From JABFXX01 sp036489755 (GTDB taxonomy: Bacteria > Myxococcota_A > Polyangia > Haliangiales > Haliangiaceae): DNA of 64,000 bases. The position numbers and the translations under genes were made by a program. The first letter of the stretch is position 1. Each line of letters starts with the position of its first letter. Under the pieces are notes generated by a model that saw only the letters and a program-made list of their open reading frames with translations, was not told the DNA's origin and did not search any database. Shown here one piece after another: positions 43,973 to 52,129 of this stretch. The stretch lies in NCBI GenBank assembly GCA_036489755.1, contig DASXFD010000084.1:1-64000 (forward strand), given 5' to 3'.

Positions 43973-44584
43973 GTGGAGCTCCTGATCGACTTCTTGTTCG
44001 GCGCGATCCCGGACGCGATCGCCGCGCTGCTGTCGCGCGACTCGCCACGGCGGCGGTTCGAACGCGAGCTCGAGGAGCTGGCGCGCGAGCTCGGCGGCAA
44101 CTACTTCATGGACCTCGTGCATCTGGAGCACGACGGCGCGGCGATTCGCATCGGCTACGCGCGGCGCGGCGGGAAGCTGTTGACCGAGATCGACGTCGAT
44201 CTGCCGCGCGGCTATCGGTTCGCGCTGGACGGCGTCGATGGCGCGCCGGCCGAGATCGTATCGCGGTTCTTCGACGCGCCGTTGCGCGAGCTCCTCCGGC
44301 GCGAGCCAACCGCCGAGCTGACCACGCGGTTCGGCAACTTCGTGCGGCTCTCGCTCGCGCGTCCGATCGCGGGCGGCGGCGATGCCCGCGCGCTCGTGCA
44401 CGCGATCGCGCGGATCCCACGCCGCGTGCGTGACGCGTACGCCGAGGCCGAGCGCACACATGTGGTGGCCGACGAAGGTGGTCCGTATCGCGAAGACCCG
44501 AGCGGACGCGCCGAGCGCGATCTTCGCGCCGCGTGGGCCGACGAGGTCGACCAGCTGATCGCGCGACGCGCGCTTCGCCGCTAA
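43973..44584 (+). CDS. Hypothetical protein downstream of sterol genes
   Basis: A GTG start at 43973 gives 203 residues. An N-terminal amphipathic or hydrophobic stretch (LLIDFLFGAIPDAIAALL) is followed by a charged alpha/beta domain (RFERELEELARELGGNYFMDL, GKLLTEIDVDLPRGYRFAL) and an Arg-rich C-terminus. No family or catalytic motif is recognised. It starts 32 nt after the cyclase gene on the same strand, so it may belong to the sterol transcription unit. Confidence 0.7.
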   Translation: MELLIDFLFGAIPDAIAALLSRDSPRRRFERELEELARELGGNYFMDLVHLEHDGAAIRIGYARRGGKLLTEIDVDLPRGYRFALDGVDGAPAEIVSRFFDAPLRELLRREPTAELTTRFGNFVRLSLARPIAGGGDARALVHAIARIPRRVRDAYAEAERTHVVADEGGPYREDPSGRAERDLRAAWADEVDQLIARRALRR

Positions 44585-44594
44585 GATACCCGCG

Positions 44595-45536
44595 GTGACA
44601 TCGAAGCAGCTCTCGCGCCCCGCCGCGCACGCGCTGCTTCACGTCACGGTGCTGCTGTGGGGCTTCACCGCGATCCTCGGCCACCAGATCTCGATCCACG
44701 CGATCCCGCTGGTCTGGTATCGCATCCTGTTCGTCGCCGTGATGCTGGCCGTGATCCTGACGGCGCGTCGCGAGCCGCTGCGCGCGTCGCTGCGGTCGTT
44801 CGGGCGCGCGGCCGTCGTCGGCGCGTTCATCGGCATTCACTGGCTGTGTTTCTACGGTTCGATCAAGCAGGCCGGCATCGCGATCGCGGTGCTGACGCTG
44901 TCGACGCTCGCATTCTTCACCGCGCTGATCGAGCCGATCGTGTATCGGCGCCGCGTCGACGTCGGCGAGGTCGTGATCGGCGGAGTCGTCGTGGTCGGTG
45001 TCGCGCTGCTCGTGCAGCTGCAGGGGCATCCCGATCCGTTCGGCGTCGCGCTCGGCTTCGGCTCGGCGCTGTTCAGCTCGATCTTCGGCGTGCTCAACGG
45101 CAAGCTCGCGCCGCACGAGCCGCCGATGCGGCTGTTGTTTCACGAGATGCTCGCGGCGCTCGCGGTCGTGACGATCGCGTTCATCATCGTGCCCGGCGAA
45201 TACGTCGCGCCGTCGCAGCTGTCGCATGCCGATCTGTGGTGGCTCGGCGTGCTCGCGTTCTGCTGCACCGTCGTGCCGCAAGTGTGGGCGCTGATCGTGC
45301 TGCGCACGTTGTCGCCGTTCACGATCGCGGTGTGCGTGAACTTGGAGACGGTGTACGCGTTGGTGCTCGGCGCGCTGCTTTATCCCGAAACCGAGAAGCT
45401 GAGCGCCAAGTTCTACGCGGGCGCCGCGATCTTGCTAGCGCTCGTCGTGCTCAACGGCGCGCGCAAGAGCCTGCAGATCGCGCAACACTCCAACACAGAC
45501 CCGCAAGATCGACTTCGCACCGCCGACCCATCGTAG
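44595..45536 (+). CDS. EamA/DMT-family membrane transporter
   Basis: The 313 residues hold about ten hydrophobic helices in two EamA halves (HVTVLLWGFTAILG, YRILFVAVMLAVIL, LTLSTLAFFTALIEP; FALLFSS-like helix, LWWLGVLAFCCTVVPQVWAL, NLETVYALVLGALLYPE). The NLETVYA(L/V)xLG(A/x)LLxxE signature is typical of RhaT/EamA exporters of metabolites or amino acids. GTG 44595 is 10 nt after the preceding stop. The substrate is unknown. Confidence 0.88.
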   Translation: MTSKQLSRPAAHALLHVTVLLWGFTAILGHQISIHAIPLVWYRILFVAVMLAVILTARREPLRASLRSFGRAAVVGAFIGIHWLCFYGSIKQAGIAIAVLTLSTLAFFTALIEPIVYRRRVDVGEVVIGGVVVVGVALLVQLQGHPDPFGVALGFGSALFSSIFGVLNGKLAPHEPPMRLLFHEMLAALAVVTIAFIIVPGEYVAPSQLSHADLWWLGVLAFCCTVVPQVWALIVLRTLSPFTIAVCVNLETVYALVLGALLYPETEKLSAKFYAGAAILLALVVLNGARKSLQIAQHSNTDPQDRLRTADPS

Positions 45537-45540
45537 GGTC

Positions 45541-46536
45541 ATGCGAATCCTTCCACTCCTGCTGGTCGGCGGTTTCGGGTCGGTGGCGTATGCGCAGGTG
45601 GCTCCCGCCGCGGTGGACGTCACCGGCGCCTACTCGAGCACGTGGGGAGCGATGACGCTGCAACAGAGCGGCACGCACGTCACGGGCGCGTACGCGTATC
45701 ACGATGGCCACATCGACGGCACGCTCGACGGCAACACGCTGCGCTTCGCGTGGACCGAAGACGATGGCGCCGGGCGCGGCGAGCTCGTGCGTGCCTCCGA
45801 CGGTACGTTCGTCGGCTCGTGGGGCAACGGCAACGACGACGCGAACGGCGGCCTGTGGCGACTGGCGCCGGCGTCGGCGGGCTCGATGTTCGCACCGCCG
45901 CTCGCGAGCGTTGCGTCGACGACCGAGGCCTCGGCCGACTCCGCGAGCGATGCCGGCCCGCACGCCGGCTCGTGGTCGCTCGAGCTCGACATGCCGATCG
46001 ATGCGACGTTCGCTTCCGGTTCGGCGCTGATGGGCGTCGGCGGCGTCGAGGTCGGCATCGGCAAGCGCCTGAGCGATCACTGGTACGTCGGCGGGACCGG
46101 CGGCGTCGAGATGCTCGTCGGCATGAGCGACTACAACAACGCGCCCGGCAAGCGGCTGCGCGCCGGCGGCGAGGCTCGCTACATCTTCGGCACGGGCACC
46201 GGCTCGGCGAGCGTCAACTGCGGGCCGTCGTTTCCAGTGCCGATCACCGGATGGCTCCAGGCGCGCGCCGGAGCCGAGACGCTGAACGGTGGCAGCTCGT
46301 TCGGCACCTACGGCGATCTCGCGATCGGCATGAACTGGTGGCTCGGCCACATGCAAGTCGGCATGTACTTGCAGGCCGGCATGAGCATCGAGCCGACGTC
46401 GGCGTACGGCACGCCGGCGGCGACCGACGATGACGGCACGACCGGCACCGCGGCGATCGCCGAGCCGCCGAGCTCGACCGGCGGCAACACCACGGCGACC
46501 TATGTCGGGCTCGGTTGGCGCATCGCGTTCGGCTGA
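45541..46536 (+). CDS. Secreted outer-membrane-like protein
   Basis: The 331 residues begin with a signal peptide (RILPLLLVGGFGSVAYA/QVA). An N-terminal lipocalin-like strand-rich part (GAYSSTWGAMTLQQSGTHVTGAY ... FVGSWGNGNDD) is followed by a Ser/Ala linker. The C-terminal ~180 residues look like a beta-barrel (VGIGKRLSDHWYVGGTGGVEM, GWLQARAGAETL, YVGLGWRIAFG, ending after a terminal aromatic). No family is recognised. Its stop is 3 nt before the MITE-like element. Confidence 0.75.
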   Translation: MRILPLLLVGGFGSVAYAQVAPAAVDVTGAYSSTWGAMTLQQSGTHVTGAYAYHDGHIDGTLDGNTLRFAWTEDDGAGRGELVRASDGTFVGSWGNGNDDANGGLWRLAPASAGSMFAPPLASVASTTEASADSASDAGPHAGSWSLELDMPIDATFASGSALMGVGGVEVGIGKRLSDHWYVGGTGGVEMLVGMSDYNNAPGKRLRAGGEARYIFGTGTGSASVNCGPSFPVPITGWLQARAGAETLNGGSSFGTYGDLAIGMNWWLGHMQVGMYLQAGMSIEPTSAYGTPAATDDDGTTGTAAIAEPPSSTGGNTTATYVGLGWRIAFG

Positions 46537-46539
46537 GAC

Positions 46540-46826
46540 GGGGACGGTCTACACTAACGAAACTTACTCCGCGCAATGCCGCGTTATTATTGAGTGCGCA
46601 AGGGACGGACTAAAGCGAGTCGCAAGAACAGGCAGTTGTCGCCGCGGCGACGCATGTTTGTGCGGTCTTGCATGCGCTCGCTTTAGTCCGTGCGATCGTA
46701 ATTGCGAGGCAGATACGTCAATTATTGGGCGACGGGCAATCGATAGGCAAAGCCAGTCCGTCCCTTTTCGCTCGAACAATTTCATGAGCTTATGCAGCGG
46801 AAGTTTCGTTAGTGTAGACCGTCCCC
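46540..46826. mobile_element. MITE/REPIN-like non-autonomous element with 26-bp perfect terminal inverted repeats
   Basis: This 287-bp element has ends (46540-46565 and 46801-46826) that are exact reverse complements. At both ends an inner AGGGACGGACT block lies exactly 61 nt in from the tip (46601 and 46765). A third, central inverted copy (46678-46692) pairs perfectly with 46605-46619 to form a long hairpin enclosing a 14-nt palindrome (46638-46651). No ORF of transposase size is inside, so it must be mobilised in trans. GGGGACGG ends with AT-richer following sequence recall RAYT/Y1-transposase-associated repeats (inference). No clear target duplication. A solo end occurs at 23200. Confidence 0.8.
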
Positions 46827-48893
46827 GGAGAGGAGCTCGCGGACGCGGCGCAGCAGCATCTCGGGCGTGAGCGGCTTCTGGATCAGCGCGACGTCGGGAT
46901 CGAGCAAGCCGTGATGACCGAGCTTGTCGTCGGCGTAGCCCGACATGTACAGCACGCGCGCGGTCGGGCGCACCACGGCGAAACGTCGCGCGAGCTCGCG
47001 GCCGCTGAGCTTGGGCATGATGACGTCGGTGAGCAGCAGATCGATCTCGCCTTCGGTCGCGGCGGCCACGTCGAGCGCGTGCATGCCGTCGACGGCGTCG
47101 ATCACTTCGTAGCCGGCCTGGCTGAGCACCTCGCGGATCAGCACGCGCACCGGCGCCTCGTCCTCGACGACGAGGATGCGTTGCGTACCGCGGATCGGCG
47201 TCGCGGTGCGCGCCACGGCGACCGTCGCCGCGGGCACGCGCTCGGTGACGGGCAGAAACACGTGGAACGTCGAGCCGCGGCCGAGCTCGCTGTCGACGGT
47301 GACCGAGCCGCCGCTCTGCTCGACGATGCCCATCACGGTCGATAGACCGAGCCCGGTGCCTTTGCCGTGCTCCTTCGTCGTGAAGAACGGATCGAATACG
47401 TGCGCGCGCGTGCGTTCGTCGATGCCGGTGCCGGTGTCGGTGATCGCGACGTCGTGATACCAGCCGGGCGCGAGGCCATACTCGCCGCGCACGAGCTGCA
47501 CGCGCGACGTCTCGATCGTGAGCACGCCACCGCCTTGCATCGCATCGCGCGCGTTGACGACGAGGTTGATCATGACCTGCTCGAGCTGACCGGCGTCGAC
47601 CATCACGGCGCCGGTGCTGCCCGCGGTGAGGATGCGCAGCTCGATGTCTTCGCCGATCAACCGGCGGATCATCGTGGCCATCGCCTGCAGGGCTTCGCCG
47701 AGATCGAGCGCCTTGGGCTCGAGGACCTGGCGCCGGCTGAACGCGAGCAGCTGGCGCGTCAGCTCGGCGGCGCGCTGTGCGGCGCGATCGATCTGATGAA
47801 CGTCGTCGGCGGCGCGGCTGTCTTTGGGCAACGCGCGCTCGAGCATCGCCGAGTAGCTCAAGATCACCGTCAACAGGTTGTTGAAGTCGTGCGCGATGCC
47901 GCCGGCGAGGCGGCCGAGCGCCTCCATCTTCTGAGCCTGCCGGAGCTCGGCCTCCAGGCGCTTCATCGTGCGCAGATCGTGCTGCACGGTGCCGTAGCAC
48001 AGCGGCTTGCCGTCGATGTCTCGCACGAGAAAGCCACTCGCCTTCGTGACGATGCGCTCGCCGTTGTGCTGGTGGAGCAGCTCGGTCTCGCCGCTCCAAT
48101 GACCTTGGCGGCGGCGCTCGAGCACGGTGCTGAGCTCGGCCGGCGCGTGATAGTCGCCGAGCGTGTCGTCGCGGACGTCGTAATCGGGCTCGATGCCGAT
48201 CAGCGCGCGGCCGGCCGCGTTCAAGAACAAGATGCGGCCGTCGAAGTCGGCCATGCCGATCATGTCGGTGCTCGCCTCGACGAGCGCGACGAACGCCTTC
48301 GCGCGGTCCTCGGCCTTCTCGCGCTCCGCGAGCTCGCGCTGCACCGAATCCAAGAGCTGCGCGTTCGCGATCGCGAGTGCAGCGTGATCGGCGATCGTCG
48401 CGGCGAGCGTTCGATCGAGCTCGCCGAACGGCGCACTTGCCGGCAGGTAGCGCAGCAGCGCCGCGACGCCGATGCGGCGGTCGCGCACCTGGAGCGGCAC
48501 CGACAGGTAGCTGCGGACGCCGAGCGTGCGCACCGCATCGGCGAACGCGGGCTCGGCGCGCAATGCGAGCTCGGCCGGATCGATCGACGCGATCAACACC
48601 GACTCGCCAGTCCGCACGGCGTGCACTGCGTTACCGGTACCGCTACGACCGTCGCGATTCGCGAGCGCCGCACGCAGCATCGCCGCATGGCTGTCGTCGG
48701 CGGCGAACGCAGCGCTCGGGTCGAGCCAGATGCCTTCGGCGTCGGCGAGCGAGACCACGCACGCGTCGCCGATCAGCTCGGTCAGCTTGCGCGCAACCGT
48801 GGCGAGCAAGCCTATGGGCTCCGTCGTGCCTTCGGCGAACGCGCGAAACGCCTCCGACAGCACCAGCAACCGGTCGTTCGATCGGTCTTGCAC
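46809..48893 (-). CDS. Hybrid histidine kinase, GAF-PAS-HisKA-HATPase-REC
   Basis: GTG 48893 gives 694 residues. They are a GAF domain (about 15-165), PAS (about 195-310), HisKA with the phospho-His in IAHDFNNLL, an HATPase (NLVVNARDAM, DTGTGID, GKGTGLGLSTV) and a C-terminal receiver (ILVVEDEAPVR, phospho-Asp in LLLTDVIMP, Lys in IQKPLT). There are no membrane segments, so it senses a cytoplasmic cue. The HDFNNLL type H-box plus REC is common for hybrid kinases that signal through unlinked regulators. The last five residues (GDGLH) and the stop TAA lie inside the terminal repeat of the mobile element, so the insertion rewrote the C-terminus. Confidence 0.9.
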   Translation of the reverse strand: MQDRSNDRLLVLSEAFRAFAEGTTEPIGLLATVARKLTELIGDACVVSLADAEGIWLDPSAAFAADDSHAAMLRAALANRDGRSGTGNAVHAVRTGESVLIASIDPAELALRAEPAFADAVRTLGVRSYLSVPLQVRDRRIGVAALLRYLPASAPFGELDRTLAATIADHAALAIANAQLLDSVQRELAEREKAEDRAKAFVALVEASTDMIGMADFDGRILFLNAAGRALIGIEPDYDVRDDTLGDYHAPAELSTVLERRRQGHWSGETELLHQHNGERIVTKASGFLVRDIDGKPLCYGTVQHDLRTMKRLEAELRQAQKMEALGRLAGGIAHDFNNLLTVILSYSAMLERALPKDSRAADDVHQIDRAAQRAAELTRQLLAFSRRQVLEPKALDLGEALQAMATMIRRLIGEDIELRILTAGSTGAVMVDAGQLEQVMINLVVNARDAMQGGGVLTIETSRVQLVRGEYGLAPGWYHDVAITDTGTGIDERTRAHVFDPFFTTKEHGKGTGLGLSTVMGIVEQSGGSVTVDSELGRGSTFHVFLPVTERVPAATVAVARTATPIRGTQRILVVEDEAPVRVLIREVLSQAGYEVIDAVDGMHALDVAAATEGEIDLLLTDVIMPKLSGRELARRFAVVRPTARVLYMSGYADDKLGHHGLLDPDVALIQKPLTPEMLLRRVRELLSGDGLH

Positions 48894-48932
48894 CCGCCGC
48901 CCAATGATAGCGAGTTCGACTACGATTCGGTG

Positions 48933-49202
48933 GTGCCTCGCTACATCGTCGTGCACCACGCGCCGGGCGTGAGCCCGGAGGACTTTCAACACAGCGTTCC
49001 AGCCGTGCTGGAGAGCAAGTTCGCCCGGTTCGTGCAGTGCTACGCGAACATGGCCGACGGGCTCATCATCAACCTCTACGACGCCGACTCCGAAGAGGCG
49101 GTCGCGCGAGAGCTCGAGCGAATCGGCTTTCCATTCGACGAGATCAAACAGCAACAGTTCGCGGCGAGTTACGCCGATCTCGTGAAGATGGTTGGCGGAT
49201 GA
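48933..49202 (+). CDS. Small hypothetical protein heading the cupin operon (DUF4242-like)
   Basis: GTG 48933 (GTG 48930 also possible) gives 89 residues with a compact alpha/beta ferredoxin-like pattern: RYIVVHHAPGV, FVQCYANMADGLIINLYDADSEEA and FDEIKQQQF. It weakly resembles DUF4242/nickel-binding SCO4226-type proteins. Two adjacent His residues (VHHAP) could be metal ligands. Its TGA overlaps the ATG of the first cupin gene. Confidence 0.65.
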   Translation: MPRYIVVHHAPGVSPEDFQHSVPAVLESKFARFVQCYANMADGLIINLYDADSEEAVARELERIGFPFDEIKQQQFAASYADLVKMVGG

Positions 49203-49852
49203 GCTGGTTCGGTCGCGAGCCGACCAAGCGACCTCTCAAGGTCAACGTGTTCGAGCACATGACCGGTCACCAGGGGATGCTCGAGCAGATCCCGCTGTTC
49301 CCGTACGTCGGCCCCGGCGACATCGTGCCGACGGCGGCGCTGTCGCTCACGTTGCCCGACACGCCGCGCGTCCACTTCTATCACTACAACGACGTCCCCG
49401 AAGTGATCCTGTGCATGGCAGGTGAGGGCGGCCTTATCGCGACCGGCCAGCTGTATCTGCAGCAGGGCACGCACGGCGTGACGACGTTCATCCGCCAGCC
49501 GGCCGGCAGCGAGGGCAAGCACTATCAGATCTCGCTCATCATCATCCGCATGAAGGAGCGCGGGCCGCAGAACGAGGCGTTCATCCTGCGCTGCCCGAAG
49601 TGCAACGAGGTCGTGTTCCGCATGGATCGCGACGTCTGGCAGGCGCCGGCGCACGCGCACTATCCCGAGCTCGCGAACATTCGCTTCTACGCCGATGCCG
49701 CCGACGCGTACAACGCCGAGGCTCGGCGCTGCGCGAGCTGCGACGCCGAGCAGCCGAGATTTCCGAGCGAGCTGATGGGCTGGCGCCGCTACGCGCAATA
49801 CGTCGACCTCGCGAACCGCGCGCGCGCCGACATCGAGAAGGCGTCGCTGTGA
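49199..49852 (+). CDS. Cupin protein resembling 3-hydroxyanthranilate 3,4-dioxygenase, with Cys4 knuckle
   Basis: The 217-residue protein carries the metal-site pattern His62-x5-Glu68 (HYNDVPE), with the same spacing as HxNPTPE in 3-hydroxyanthranilate dioxygenase (HAO). Beyond the cupin barrel are two CxxC pairs (CPKCNE, CASCDAE) like the rubredoxin-type metal knuckle of bacterial HAO. The third His ligand is not certain. It might be a ring-cleaving dioxygenase or a relative with another substrate. It overlaps both neighbours (ATGA, GTGA) and precedes a degenerate paralogue, suggesting a two-subunit enzyme. Confidence 0.75.
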   Translation: MSWFGREPTKRPLKVNVFEHMTGHQGMLEQIPLFPYVGPGDIVPTAALSLTLPDTPRVHFYHYNDVPEVILCMAGEGGLIATGQLYLQQGTHGVTTFIRQPAGSEGKHYQISLIIIRMKERGPQNEAFILRCPKCNEVVFRMDRDVWQAPAHAHYPELANIRFYADAADAYNAEARRCASCDAEQPRFPSELMGWRRYAQYVDLANRARADIEKASL

Positions 49853-50433
49853 TCGAGCGCAAGAAGACGCTCAACGTGTTCAAGGACGCACGCGACGCGT
49901 GGGGCTCGTACGACGATTTCCCCGTCGGCCAGCCGGGCACCGATCCGATGCCGCATCTGTCGCGCAACCGCTGCGCGCAGCCGTTCTTCCTCGTGAGCGA
50001 GGCCGATCAGGTGATCATCCAGATGTCGGGCACCGGCCGCATCGAGCTCGTCGGCGCGGCGTCGCCGGCCGGGACCGGCGCCCGGCCGGCCGCACCGCCG
50101 AATGGCGGTGCGGTGTCAACGCTGTCGCTCGTGCCGGGCGACACCGTGTACATCCCGGCGTGCATGCCGAGCCGCTTGTTCCCCGACGGCGAGAACGTGC
50201 AGGTGCGGCTCAAGGCCGAGCCCGGCGTGCGCGAAGCGGTCGCGTGGTTTTGCACGTGCGGCGCGCTCGTGCATTCGATCGACATCGTACCGGGCATCGT
50301 GCAGGCCGCATATCTGGCCGCGGTGCACGCGTTCAACGCGTCGCCGCGGGCATGCCCGAGCTGCGCGTGCGTGCATCCGCTCGCCGAGCTCGGCGACATC
50401 GCGTGGCACGAAACCGCGAAGGCGCTGTCGTGA
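49849..50433 (+). CDS. Second cupin/zinc-knuckle protein, degenerate HAO-like paralogue
   Basis: The 194 residues follow the same plan as the preceding protein: cupin strands (RIELVGAASP, LVPGDTVYIPACMPSRLF), then Cys pairs (CTCGA, CPSCAC). At the places where the first cupin has His62 and Glu68 this one reads FLVSEADQ. The HAO region LPPNVPHSP aligns with IPACMPSRL, so His is replaced by Ser. Catalytic metal binding is therefore doubtful, and a structural or regulatory subunit is likely. GTG 49849 overlaps the preceding stop; the 3' end overlaps the DUF3311 gene (GTGA). Confidence 0.7.
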   Translation: MIERKKTLNVFKDARDAWGSYDDFPVGQPGTDPMPHLSRNRCAQPFFLVSEADQVIIQMSGTGRIELVGAASPAGTGARPAAPPNGGAVSTLSLVPGDTVYIPACMPSRLFPDGENVQVRLKAEPGVREAVAWFCTCGALVHSIDIVPGIVQAAYLAAVHAFNASPRACPSCACVHPLAELGDIAWHETAKALS

Positions 50434-50621
50434 ATCGCGACCGCAGCCCGTGGAACTGGCTCCTGCTCGTGCCGATCGTCGTGCCGATGCTGCCGTTCAT
50501 CTACAACCGCGCCGAGCCGCGCTTGTTCGGGTTCCCGCTCTTCTACTGGCTGCAGCTGTCGTTCGTCGGGCTCGGCGCGCTGTGCGTGGGCATCGTGTAT
50601 CGAAAGACCCGCAAGCGATGA
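50430..50621 (+). CDS. DUF3311 small membrane subunit
   Basis: The 63-residue protein has two hydrophobic helices (WNWLLLVPIVVPMLPFIYN and FYWLQLSFVGLGALCVGIVY) and a basic C-terminus. DUF3311 genes are typically found directly before SSS-family transporter genes and probably encode a small companion subunit, as here (ATGA overlap). It is preceded by the cupin genes with a 4-nt overlap. Confidence 0.87.
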   Translation: MNRDRSPWNWLLLVPIVVPMLPFIYNRAEPRLFGFPLFYWLQLSFVGLGALCVGIVYRKTRKR

Positions 50622-52129
50622 CCGTCGAGCTCGTCGTCTTCACCACGCTGTTCCTCGTCGTGGCGGGCCTGGGCTTTGTCGCCGCGAAGTGGCGGCGGCC
50701 CGCGACGATGGATCACCTCGACGAGTGGGGCCTCGGCGGCCGCAGCTTCGGCGCGTGGGTCACGTGGTTTCTCATCGGCGGCGATCTCTACACCGCATAC
50801 ACGTTCGTCGCGGTGCCGGCGCTGCTCTACGCGGCCGGCGCGTACGGCTTCTTCGCGATGCCGTACACCGTCGCAACGTATCCGCTCGTGTTCCTCGTGC
50901 TGATCCGGCTGTGGTCGGTCTCGCACAAGCACGGGTTCGTCACGCCCGCCGACTTCGTGCGCGCACGATTCGGCTCGCCGACGCTCGCGCTGCTCGTCGC
51001 GATCACCGGGATCGTCGCGACGATGCCGTACATCGCGCTGCAGCTCGTCGGCATCGAGGCGGTGCTCAAGCAAATGGGGCTCGGCGGCGATCTGCCGCTG
51101 ATCCTCGCGTTCGCGATCCTCGCCGCGTACACGTATCAATCCGGCTTGCGCGCGCCGGCGCTGATCGCGTTCGTCAAGGACGGGCTGATCTACATCGTGA
51201 TCATCGCCGCGGTCGTCTACATCCCGTACAAGCTCGGCGGCTGGGGCGACATCTTCGACGCAGCCGGCGCCAAGTTCGGCGGCAAGCTGACGCTCGGTGA
51301 CGGACAGCAGCTGCCGTTCATCTCGCTCGCGCTCGGCAGCTCGTTCGCGCTGTTCTTGTATCCGCACTCGGCGACGGCCGTGCTCGCGAGCAAGAACCGC
51401 GACGTCATCAAGCGCAACATGGCCATGCTGCCGGCGTACTCGCTGCTGCTCGGCCTGATCGCGCTGCTCGGCTACATGGCGATCGCTGCGAAGATCTCGC
51501 CGGTCGATCACGATCCGAACACGATCGTGCCGGCGCTGTTCGAGAAGATGTTCCCGCACTGGTTCGCCGGCGTGGCGTTCGCGGCGATCGGCATCGGCGC
51601 GCTCGTGCCCGCCGCGATCATGTCGATCGCGGCCGCGAATCTGTTCACGCGCAACATCTACGTCGAGTACATCTCGAAAGACGCGAGCCACGCCGACCAA
51701 GCGCGCGTCTCGAAGCTCGCCTCGCTGTTCGTCAAGCTCGGCGCACTCGTATGCATCGTGCTGATCGCGCCGCAGTTCTCGATCGATCTGCAATTGATCG
51801 GCGGCGTGGTCATCCTACAGACGTTTCCCGTCGTCGGGCTCGGCCTGTTCACGCGGTGGTTCCACAAGTCCGCGCTGATCGCGGGGCTCGTCGTCGGCAT
51901 GGTGGCCGGCTTCACGATGCTCTACCTCACGCCGAATGCGAACACGCACCGCGCGCACTTCGGCGGCTCCGCGTTCAAGCTCGGCGACGTCTCGATCTAC
52001 GCGGGCCTGCTCGCCGTCGCGCTCAACCTCGTGGTCGCGGCGGTCGGCACGCTGCTCGCCCGCGCGCTGCACGTGCCCGACGGGCTCGACGCCACGCAGC
52101 CCGACGATTACTTCGCCGACAGGAACTGA
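50618..52129 (+). CDS. Sodium:solute symporter (SSS family)
   Basis: The 503 residues form about 13 transmembrane helices. Family segments include DEWGLGGRSFGAWVTWFLIGGDLYTAYTFV, KHGFVTPADFVRARFGS, FLYPHSATAVLASKNRDVIKRNMA and AIGIGALVPAAIMSIAAANLFTRNIY (Na+-site helix). Together with DUF3311 this is the MctP/YhjB-like branch that imports monocarboxylates or other organic acids. As the last gene of the cupin operon it may import the substrate of the dioxygenase-like pair. The 3' end overlaps a convergent lipoprotein gene by 22 nt. Confidence 0.9.
   Translation: MTVELVVFTTLFLVVAGLGFVAAKWRRPATMDHLDEWGLGGRSFGAWVTWFLIGGDLYTAYTFVAVPALLYAAGAYGFFAMPYTVATYPLVFLVLIRLWSVSHKHGFVTPADFVRARFGSPTLALLVAITGIVATMPYIALQLVGIEAVLKQMGLGGDLPLILAFAILAAYTYQSGLRAPALIAFVKDGLIYIVIIAAVVYIPYKLGGWGDIFDAAGAKFGGKLTLGDGQQLPFISLALGSSFALFLYPHSATAVLASKNRDVIKRNMAMLPAYSLLLGLIALLGYMAIAAKISPVDHDPNTIVPALFEKMFPHWFAGVAFAAIGIGALVPAAIMSIAAANLFTRNIYVEYISKDASHADQARVSKLASLFVKLGALVCIVLIAPQFSIDLQLIGGVVILQTFPVVGLGLFTRWFHKSALIAGLVVGMVAGFTMLYLTPNANTHRAHFGGSAFKLGDVSIYAGLLAVALNLVVAAVGTLLARALHVPDGLDATQPDDYFADRN

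Noticed and set aside
46540..46826. The repeat region as a CRISPR array or phage attachment site
   Set aside because: It has inverted, not regularly spaced direct, repeats; no cas or integrase gene is near.
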